Shown here: positions 1-5,953 of the stretch, one piece after another | How positions within the stretch are numbered: the stretch's first letter is position 1 | Layout: each line of letters opens with the position of its first letter | NCBI RefSeq assembly: GCF_028368995.1 | Contig: NZ_JAQNDL010000004.1 | Location: 566,001 to 630,000 of the forward strand | Direction: 5' to 3' | Source of the DNA: Nannocystis bainbridge | GTDB lineage: Bacteria; Myxococcota_A; Polyangia; Nannocystales; Nannocystaceae | Length of the DNA stretch: 64,000 bases | Notes under the pieces: model-generated | What the model was told of the DNA's origin: nothing | Database searches by the model: none | The model's input: only the letters and a program-made list of their open reading frames with translations | Translations under genes and position numbers: made by a program

Positions 1-265
1 GCTCGGCGAGGAAGCTCCGGGTACGCGCCAGCTCCTCGCGGGCGAACGCGGCCACCCGCACGCCGGCGTCGGTGAGCCGCAACTGACGGCCCTCGCGCTC
101 GTACAGCGCCGCGCCGACCTCCTGCGCGAGGCGGGCGATCCGCTCGAACAGGGCCGGCTGCGACAGGCCGACCACCTTGGCCGCGCGGGTGAGGTTGAGG
201 GCGTCGGCGAAGGCCACGAACGCGCGCAGCAGCTCACCGTCGAGTATCGGCACGACCGATGACAT
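1..265 (-). CDS. LysR-family transcriptional regulator, N-terminal part (runs off the window)
   Basis: The minus strand reads from an ATG at 263-265 to the window edge without a stop (88 codons). The product begins MSSVVPILDGELLRAFVAFA and continues with a LysR winged-helix region: an 'A..LNLTRAAKVVGLSQPALFERIARL' helix-turn-helix around residues 22-48, then 'GAALYERE..QLRLTDAG'. The family consists of DNA-binding regulators that often control the divergently transcribed neighbour, here the ferritin-like gene whose likely start is about 50 bp away. The effector domain lies outside the window, so the target and ligand are unknown. Confidence 0.85.
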   Translation of the reverse strand, partial: MSSVVPILDGELLRAFVAFADALNLTRAAKVVGLSQPALFERIARLAQEVGAALYEREGRQLRLTDAGVRVAAFAREELARTRSFLAE

Positions 266-315
266 ATCGAAGCATTCTAGACGACGCCGATAGCTCGCGG
301 GGCCACCCTTCCAGC

Positions 316-867
316 ATGCACGACGCCACCGCCGCTCCTCGCAGCTCGGCCGCCTGGTGGGCCGAGACCAAGGCCGACCCCGCGCGCCTGCTCGCCTGGC
401 TGTTCGCGCAGTACCGCGGCGAGGTCACCGCCGCGCAGCGGATCGCCCGTCTGCGCGACGCCCACGCGACCCCGGGCAGCCGGGCTTACCGGCTGCTGAC
501 GGCGATCGCCGGGCAGGAGCGCGACCACGCCGAGTGGGTCGGGGCGCTGCTGCAGGCCCGCGGCCACGCGCCCGCGGTGGTCGGCCCGGCCGAGGCGCGC
601 TACTGGCGAGCGACGCTGCCCGGCATCGACGACCTCGAGACCGGCTGCGCCGTGGGGGCCCACGCCGAGGCGATGCGGCTGGCGCGGATCGAGGCGATCG
701 CGGGCGATACGACGGCGCCGGCCGACATCCGCGCGGTGTTCGCCCGCATCCTGCCGCAGGAGCGCTTCCACGAGCGGGCGTTTCGCTCGCTGGCGACGCC
801 GGCGAGCCTGGCCGCGACGCGCGGGGCCCACGAGCTCGGCCGCGCGGTGCTCGGGCTCGAGGCGTGA
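316..867 (+). CDS. Ferritin-like domain protein
   Basis: A 183-residue product, helical and rich in Ala and Arg. It contains spaced carboxylate/histidine motifs typical of ferritin-like four-helix bundles: 'GQERDHAEW', 'HAEAMRLARIEAI' and 'LPQERFHERAF'. Members bind a di-iron or similar metal centre, but the specific role cannot be told from sequence. An ATG at 259 would add 19 residues, but it overlaps the start of the divergent LysR gene. The ATG at 316 leaves a normal intergenic promoter gap and is preferred. A CATG repeat array follows 12 bp after the stop. The LysR gene is a plausible regulator by position only. Confidence 0.65.
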   Translation: MHDATAAPRSSAAWWAETKADPARLLAWLFAQYRGEVTAAQRIARLRDAHATPGSRAYRLLTAIAGQERDHAEWVGALLQARGHAPAVVGPAEARYWRATLPGIDDLETGCAVGAHAEAMRLARIEAIAGDTTAPADIRAVFARILPQERFHERAFRSLATPASLAATRGAHELGRAVLGLEA

Positions 868-879
868 GGCGGCAGATCG

Positions 880-955
880 GCTGTCTGCGAGAGCATGTCT
901 CCGAGGGCATGTCTCGAAGAGCATGTCGTGAAGGACATGGCCTCGAGGTCTTGTG
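880..955. repeat. Phased 14-bp CATG repeat array (5 cores)
   Basis: Cores at 880 (GCTG variant), 894, 908, 922 and 936 are spaced by exactly 14 bp. The spacer arms follow TC-N6-GA, so neighbouring units can pair as short hairpins. The array lies between the ferritin-like gene and the end of the convergent DUF3604 gene. Confidence 0.85.
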
Positions 956-985
956 GTGTGCGGTGCGTCCCGACCGGCTCCGGCC

Positions 986-2893
986 TCATGCGCCCGGCGA
1001 GTACCAGATCGGGCTGGTCCAGGCGCGCTCCTGGATGGTGCGCGGGACGGTCGGGTCGCTGCACGCGGGCGGGCGGGCGTCCTCGGCGAGGCCGAGGCAG
1101 TCGCGCCAGCTCCAGCGGCACACCGGGTCCTCGATCACGCGCACGTAATAAAAGGCGGGGCGCGCCGGGTCGAATTCGGGGTCGCGCCAGACCCCGCACA
1201 GGAGGGCCGCGCCGCGCTGCTCGGCGGCGCAGGTGGCCTCGTCGACGCTCGAGCCGTCGGGTCCGCCGGCGACGTCGATCACCGCGATCTGGCCGACGCC
1301 GTCCTCGTCTTGCCAGCCCTTGATCACCTGGATCCGCTCGAGCCGCGACCCGGGCGCGCCGGCGCTGCCGGGGTCCATCTGCGCGCTGACGGCGATGACC
1401 GGGCCCGACGTACCTGTCCTTTCAGGCAGGATCGCCCCCATCGGCACGCCGCGAGCGTCGGCGGCCGCGACGAAGTCGCCGGCGCCGCACAGATCTTCGG
1501 GCAGGCCCCAGCCGCCGAACACCCGCACGGCCATGCGCGGGCCGCTGGTGCCGTAGACCTCGCGGCGGCGGAGCGCGTCCCAGATCGACTCGCGGCTGTT
1601 CTCCTCGGCCCACACCGCGACCAGGCCGCCGGGGCTGTTGCGCGCGCCCGCGGGCACGTTGCCGGTGAGGCGGGTGACGGGGTCGCTCTCGCGGGCGCCG
1701 AAGTGGCCGGGGTAGGTCGCCTCCTCGACGTTGCCGGGCGTGCCGTTGTGGGTGTCGGTGCTGGCGATGACGCCGAGGCGGAACGGGTTGACGCCGAGGC
1801 GCTGCTCGGCGCCGAGGCCGGCGAGCAGGATCCCGCGCAGGAAATCGAGGCGCGACACGCAGCCGCGGCCGACCATGCCCTGGCTGCCGGTGCCGTCGCC
1901 GCAGTCGTCGAACGGCAGCACGCGCAGCTTCTCGAAGTCGCACAGCTCGTCGGGCGGGCCGAGGCCGACGACCCCGCGCGAGCACTCCGAGTCGCCCTTG
2001 TGCTGGTAGATCTCGAGCAGCGGCTCGAGGTCGGCGCGGACCTCGGCGAGCTCGGTCTCGTCGGCGCCGGCGGGCAACTCGGGCGTGAACAGGTTGCCGT
2101 TCGACCAGTTGCTGTTGTGCGGGATCGCCAGCACGTCGCAGCCCTCGCGGCCCTCGCGGCACTCGCCCTGCAGCCGCTGCCACAGCTCGCCGGCGGTCGG
2201 CGCCTCGAAGTGCGTGACCGGCAGCGCGGGTACGCGGCTCGAGCGGAAGATGACGTTGCGGTGGAGGTTCGACAGCATGCGCGAGCCCGACCACTCGTAG
2301 GCGACGAAGCTGGTGAAGCGGCAGGCGGCGGAGCGGTCGTAGGCGGCCTCGGCGGCCTCCTGCACGCGCTTCCACACCGCCCCGGCCCGCGCCTCGCAGT
2401 CGAGCCCGCCCTTGCCGCACAGGTCGTCCCAGCGGGTCGCGTCGTCGCCGTCGAGGCCGAGGCCGAAGTTGACGAGCGCCGCGGTGGTGCCGGCGCGGAA
2501 GTCCTGGCAGCGGTCGCTGTCGTAGACGGCCGAGCCCGGGGTGGTGCAGCCCTCGACCTCGGCCAGGTATTCGGCGTGATCGGTGACGGCGGCGAAGTCG
2601 AGCGGGCGCGCGAGCTTCATGCCGGCGACCTGCTCGCCGCGGGCGAACCGGTAGGCGCCGGCCGGATCGGTGCGCACGTCGTTGATCCAGGCGTCGAACG
2701 AGTAGGCGGTGTGGACGTGGAGATCGCCGAAGTAGAGGTTGCGCTGCGGGTTGCGGTCGCTGCACGCCTCGCGGCGGTCGACGAACGGCTCCGGCTCGGG
2801 GCGACAGGCGAGCTGACCCATCAGGCATGTCGTCAGAGACATGGCCGAAACGACAGGGCGAAGAGAACAGGTTCGATGGGACAGGCCGGTCAT
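986..2893 (-). CDS. DUF3604 domain protein, predicted lipoprotein/secreted
   Basis: A 635-residue product. After a signal-like region ending in LMGQLAC (Cys30), the DUF3604 hallmark 'RNLYFGDLHVHTAYSFDAW' occupies residues 51-69, with the metal-binding HVH at 59-61. Further family motifs are 'AVTDHAEYLAE', 'AIPHNSNWSNG' and 'GVIASTDTHNGTPGNVEE', the usual order for this PHP-like metallohydrolase family of unknown substrate. The ATG at 2893 overlaps the upstream TGA in an ATGA arrangement, so translation is probably coupled to the HupE-like gene. This gene neighbourhood (DUF3604, HupE/UreJ, PPIase) recurs in other bacteria as far as I know. Oddly, nearly the whole signal region is encoded by the 14-bp repeat array at 2812-2895. 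A solo repeat hairpin at 1413-1430 is also translated. Confidence 0.88.
   Translation of the reverse strand: MTGLSHRTCSLRPVVSAMSLTTCLMGQLACRPEPEPFVDRREACSDRNPQRNLYFGDLHVHTAYSFDAWINDVRTDPAGAYRFARGEQVAGMKLARPLDFAAVTDHAEYLAEVEGCTTPGSAVYDSDRCQDFRAGTTAALVNFGLGLDGDDATRWDDLCGKGGLDCEARAGAVWKRVQEAAEAAYDRSAACRFTSFVAYEWSGSRMLSNLHRNVIFRSSRVPALPVTHFEAPTAGELWQRLQGECREGREGCDVLAIPHNSNWSNGNLFTPELPAGADETELAEVRADLEPLLEIYQHKGDSECSRGVVGLGPPDELCDFEKLRVLPFDDCGDGTGSQGMVGRGCVSRLDFLRGILLAGLGAEQRLGVNPFRLGVIASTDTHNGTPGNVEEATYPGHFGARESDPVTRLTGNVPAGARNSPGGLVAVWAEENSRESIWDALRRREVYGTSGPRMAVRVFGGWGLPEDLCGAGDFVAAADARGVPMGAILPERTGTSGPVIAVSAQMDPGSAGAPGSRLERIQVIKGWQDEDGVGQIAVIDVAGGPDGSSVDEATCAAEQRGAALLCGVWRDPEFDPARPAFYYVRVIEDPVCRWSWRDCLGLAEDARPPACSDPTVPRTIQERAWTSPIWYSPGA
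1413..1430. repeat. Solo CCTG...CAGG repeat hairpin inside the DUF3604 gene
   Basis: CCTG at 1413 and CAGG at 1427 are 14 nt apart, and the arms pair as CCTG..CAGG. It is translated within the DUF3604 reading frame (region '..LPERTGTSGP..'). Confidence 0.7.
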
Positions 2894-2895
2894 GC
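2812..2895. repeat. Phased 14-bp repeat array encoding a signal peptide
   Basis: Cores at 2812 (GCTG), 2826, 2840, 2854 (CAGG), 2868 (CAGG) and 2882 (CAGG) are in perfect 14-bp phase. The array covers the start codon region and the first ~27 codons of the DUF3604 gene, and reaches the stop codon of the upstream gene. Confidence 0.85.
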
Positions 2896-4029
2896 GGGGC
2901 TCCAGAAGGCGAGGACGCGCTCGATGGTCCAGGCGACGGCGACGGCGCCGAGGGCGAGGGCCGGGAGGGCGCGCAGCGGGGCGCGCGCGCGGGTCGGCAG
3001 GCGAGCGAGGCCGGCGCGGGCGAGGGCGGCGAGGGCGAGCACGACGGCGGCGACCAGCAACTGGCCGAGCTCGACGCCGGCGTTGAAGGCCAGCAGCGCC
3101 GGCACGGCGGCCCCCTGCGGCAGGCCGATCTCGGCCAGCGCGCCGGCGAAGCCGAGGCCGTGGAGCAGCCCGCAGGCGCCGGCGAGGCGCCAGGCGGCGC
3201 CGGTCGAGGGCTTCTCGCCGAGGGCGAGGGCGCGGGCCAACAGCACCAGCGAGACGGCGATGCAGGCCTCGACGGGCGCCTGCGGCAGCGCGAGCAGGCC
3301 GAGCGCCGCGAGCGCGAGGGTGAGGCTGTGGGCCGCCGTGAAGGCCGTGAGGGCGCCAGCGAGCCGCAGCGCCGGGCGCACGAGCAGCGTGAGGCCGGCG
3401 ACGAACAGCAGGTGATCGGCGCCGCCGAGGATGTGCTCGACGCCGAGGGCGAGGTAGCCGGGCGGCGGGCCGGGGCTCGGGTCGAGCGGGGCGGTGGTTT
3501 GACCTGGCCGGAGGACCATGGTCTGAAGGCCAGCCTCGGGGCGGCGCAGGTGGACGATCAGCTCGCCGCGCGCGAGGCCGGTGACGCCGAGCTCGCCGCG
3601 CAGGCCGTCGGGACCGCAGTTGGCGCGCAGGCGGCCGGGCGGGGCGGGCGAGGGCCGACAGTGCGGCGGGAGCTCGACGCGCAGGGCCTGGAGGTCGGGC
3701 TCGGGCGGGAGCTCGAGGCGGCCCTGGACGCGGCCGTCGGCGGCCTGCTCGAGCACGAGCACGGCCGGGCGGAACTCGTGGGCGCGGGCAACCGAGGCGT
3801 GGAGCAGCAGCGGCGCGGCGATGATCGCGGCGAGTGCTTTTGAGCCCGCCGCGGGCGGCGTCGGACGCGAGATCGAGGTGGCCGAAAGGACAGGTAATTC
3901 AGAAAGTTTCGCAGGGATCGCGGGCTGCGGCGCCGCGCACCGGGTCCGAGCGGAGGTTGAGATGGCCGAAGGGACAGGTAGGCCTCCGGGAGCGGTGCCT
4001 GCGAGCCGCGACGGGCGGGCGAGCGCCAT
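2890..4029 (-). CDS. HupE/UreJ-family membrane protein
   Basis: The core has a hydrophobic stretch 'LAAIIAAPLLLHASVARA' followed by HEFRPA, a signal sequence with AxA-type cleavage. A periplasmic domain and about six membrane segments follow, with the family motifs 'GVEHILGGADHLLFVAGL', 'FTAAHSLTLALAALG' and 'HGLGFAGALAEIGLP'. The conserved His/Asp residues are thought to bind nickel or another metal in HupE/UreJ proteins. The start is uncertain. ATG 4029 is used here. A GTG at 4074 would overlap the TGA of the PPIase gene, but either start leaves an unusually long leader (about 60-75 residues) before the hydrophobic segment. That leader contains three translated repeat hairpins. No good start codon lies closer to the signal sequence. 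Confidence 0.75.
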   Translation of the reverse strand: MALARPSRLAGTAPGGLPVPSAISTSARTRCAAPQPAIPAKLSELPVLSATSISRPTPPAAGSKALAAIIAAPLLLHASVARAHEFRPAVLVLEQAADGRVQGRLELPPEPDLQALRVELPPHCRPSPAPPGRLRANCGPDGLRGELGVTGLARGELIVHLRRPEAGLQTMVLRPGQTTAPLDPSPGPPPGYLALGVEHILGGADHLLFVAGLTLLVRPALRLAGALTAFTAAHSLTLALAALGLLALPQAPVEACIAVSLVLLARALALGEKPSTGAAWRLAGACGLLHGLGFAGALAEIGLPQGAAVPALLAFNAGVELGQLLVAAVVLALAALARAGLARLPTRARAPLRALPALALGAVAVAWTIERVLAFWSPA

Positions 4030-4044
4030 GTCCGAAGGGACATG
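3877..4044. repeat. Three repeat hairpins in the HupE leader region
   Basis: Pairs of cores 14 nt apart occur at 3877/3891 (GGTG/CAGG), 3960/3974 (GATG/CAGG) and 4027/4041 (CATG/CATG). Their loops are of the GAAA/GAAG kind. All three lie in the poorly conserved leader of the HupE-like gene. Confidence 0.75.
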
Positions 4045-4070
4045 TGATGCGCCCGGTATGACTTCGGCGG

Positions 4071-4925
4071 TCACAGGTCGTGCTCCGCGAGCATCGCGGC
4101 GAGGTCGGCCGGCAGGTCGGTCAGGTCGGCGGGGTCGCTGCGGCGCAGCTCGGCGAGCGCGGCCTCGACGGCCTCGGCGCGGCGGCGCTCGGCCAGGTCG
4201 GCGGCCAGCCGCGGGCGCGCGGCGGCGAGCGGCAGCAGCTCGGCGGGCGCGCGGGCGTCGACGCGGACGGCGTGGGCGCCGAGCGGAGACTGTACGATCG
4301 ACCATGTCCCTGCGGGCATGTCCGTGAGGGCAGCCGCGAACTCGGGCCCGAACAGGCCGGCGTAGTCGCTGGCGGGGCGCAGGCCGAAGCGGCGGGCGTG
4401 CGGGCCCGGATCGCCGAGCGCGGCCGGATCGGCGCCGGCTTCGAGGAGGCGGACCAGCTCGCCCGCGGCGGCCGCGGGATCGGGGTGACGCCCGCGCGCG
4501 GCGAGCACCTGCGTCAGCGCGAGCCGGGCAGGCGCGGAGTAGCGGGCCGGTTCGGCGTCGCGCAGGGCCAGCAGGGCGGCGTCGGCGAAGGAGTCGACGT
4601 CGGCGGTCGATTCGTGGGCGAGGCGCAGCTTCTGGATCAGGCGCCGGCGCACGATCGGGTCGTCACGATCGAGGCCGAGGCGCACGGCCTCGCGGGCCAT
4701 GCGCTCGTCGTCGAGCGCGTCGCGCAGGGCCGCGGCCAGCTCGCGGTCGTCGGGGGCTCGCGCGAGCCGCTCGGTCAGCCCGGCCCGGGTCGACTCGACG
4801 CGGTCGCGGTCGACCCGCATGCCCGCGTCCGGATCGGGGCGCACTTGCGCGTGCAGGGCGAACAGGGCCAGCCCCGCGACGAGGAATTGGACGAGCGGTT
4901 CGCGGACGAGGGCGCGCCAGGTCAA
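4071..4925 (-). CDS. Membrane-anchored peptidyl-prolyl cis-trans isomerase (PpiC/SurA-like)
   Basis: A 284-residue product with a single N-terminal membrane anchor ('VQFLVAGLALFALHAQV', residues 12-28). A SurA_N-like helical region follows ('LRDALDDERMAREAVRLGLDRDDPIVRRRLIQKL'), then a PpiC-type rotamase region ('..ARRFGLRPASDYAGLFGPEFAAALTDMPAGTWSIVQSPLGAHAVRVD..'). It would act as a periplasmic folding factor. It is first in the operon with the HupE-like and DUF3604 genes; a GTG of the next frame overlaps its TGA. Codons for 'TDMPAGTW' lie in a three-core repeat array at 4303-4334. Confidence 0.75.
   Translation of the reverse strand: MTWRALVREPLVQFLVAGLALFALHAQVRPDPDAGMRVDRDRVESTRAGLTERLARAPDDRELAAALRDALDDERMAREAVRLGLDRDDPIVRRRLIQKLRLAHESTADVDSFADAALLALRDAEPARYSAPARLALTQVLAARGRHPDPAAAAGELVRLLEAGADPAALGDPGPHARRFGLRPASDYAGLFGPEFAAALTDMPAGTWSIVQSPLGAHAVRVDARAPAELLPLAAARPRLAADLAERRRAEAVEAALAELRRSDPADLTDLPADLAAMLAEHDL
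4303..4334. repeat. Three-core 14-bp repeat inside the PPIase gene
   Basis: Cores at 4303 (CATG), 4317 (CATG) and 4331 (CAGC) are in exact 14-bp phase and translated within the rotamase domain. Confidence 0.8.
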
Positions 4926-5042
4926 GGCGCGGAACTATCCCTCGCGGGCGCCCGCGCGGGCAAGGGGCGGCCGCGCGGTGTCCGGCAATTCGACCGCAAT
5001 CGCGTGCTGGCGGCGGCGACGGGGTGGCGTACGATCGGCGGC

Positions 5043-5861
5043 ATGTCACTCGCAGGGCTGGCCAAGGACACGGTGGCGATCGTCGAGCGCGGCAGTTACA
5101 CCGGTCCTTCGGGACAGGTGGTGTCGATCGCCGCGGCGGTCGCGGCGGCGCAGGCAGGGACGGTGCTGTATCGGCCGCAAGACTTCGACGATCTGCCGAT
5201 CCCCGCCGGCGCCGGGCAGGGGCCGAAGATCGAGGTGTGGGCCGACACCACCGGCGGGGCGGCGCGCCGGCTGGTCGAGAAGGAGGGCGTGGCCGAGGTC
5301 GCGGCGCTCAACTTCGCCTCGGCCCGCAACCCCGGGGGCGGGTTCCTCGGCGGCGCCAAGGCGCAGGAGGAGGAGCTCGCCCGCTGCTCGGCGCTCTACC
5401 ACTGCTTGCTCGAGGCCCGCGAGTACTACGACGTCAACCGCGCCAACGAGTCGGTGCTCTACACCGACCACGTGATCTGGTCGCCGGGGGTCCCGTTCTT
5501 CCGCGACGAGCGGCTCGACCTGCTGGAGCGGCCGTTCCATGTCGGCGTCGTCACGGCGCCGGCTCCCAACGCGGGCGAGCACCTGCGCCGGGCGCCGAAC
5601 GGGCGCAAGGATGTCTCGACGGCGCTGCAGCGTCGGGCCGAGCGGGTGCTGCGGGTGCTGGCGCGTCACGGGCAGCACACGCTGGTCCTGGGGGCGTGGG
5701 GTTGCGGGGTGTTCCGCAACGATCCGAAGGAGGTCGCCCAGGTGTTCGCCGATCTGCTGCGCACGACCTACGCGAAGTCGTTCGCCCGGGTGGTGTTCGC
5801 GATCTACGACCGGACCCGCGACAGGGCCACGCTGGGGGCGTTCGAGCGCGTGTTCGGCTGA
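5043..5861 (+). CDS. PARG-like macrodomain hydrolase (TIGR02452 / DUF2263 family)
   Basis: A 272-residue product. Around residues 90-120 is 'LNFASARNPGGGFLGGAKAQEE', which contains the poly(ADP-ribose) glycohydrolase signature GGG-X7-QEE (GGG 98-100, QEE 108-110). Further family motifs are 'LYTDHVIWSPGVPFFRDE', 'ITAPAPN'-like 'VTAPAPNAG' and 'LGAWGCGVFRNDPKEVA'. By family it would remove ADP-ribose from proteins or nucleic acids; Glu110 is the likely catalytic residue. The ATG at 5043 is chosen because the family starts near 'AGLAKDTVAIVERGSY'. A solo repeat hairpin (5101/5115, cUUCGg loop) encodes 'TGPSGQV'. The gene is monocistronic by spacing, with no obvious ADP-ribosyltransferase partner nearby. 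Confidence 0.85.
   Translation: MSLAGLAKDTVAIVERGSYTGPSGQVVSIAAAVAAAQAGTVLYRPQDFDDLPIPAGAGQGPKIEVWADTTGGAARRLVEKEGVAEVAALNFASARNPGGGFLGGAKAQEEELARCSALYHCLLEAREYYDVNRANESVLYTDHVIWSPGVPFFRDERLDLLERPFHVGVVTAPAPNAGEHLRRAPNGRKDVSTALQRRAERVLRVLARHGQHTLVLGAWGCGVFRNDPKEVAQVFADLLRTTYAKSFARVVFAIYDRTRDRATLGAFERVFG
5101..5118. repeat. Solo repeat hairpin with UUCG loop
   Basis: A CCGG core at 5101 and a CAGG core at 5115 are 14 nt apart. The transcript reads GUCC-UUCG-GGAC, a C(UUCG)G tetraloop hairpin, inside the PARG-like coding sequence. Confidence 0.7.
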
Positions 5862-5953
5862 GCCGCGGCGCCGGGTGGTTCGGGGCATCGGGGGCACGGA
5901 GCAGATCCGTGCAGTGCTGCGCGCGGGTACCCGTTCTGGTATCGCTGGCGGCG

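Noticed and set aside
880..955. CRISPR array.
   Set aside because: The period is only 14 bp with 4-10 nt variable parts, there are no spacer-length unique sequences, and no cas genes are nearby.
953..3415. Very long open frames opposite real genes (for example plus-strand 953-3415 and minus-strand 36057-39959).
   Set aside because: They are shadow frames caused by high GC; products are Arg/Gly/Ala-rich without motifs, and the opposite strand carries well-conserved genes.
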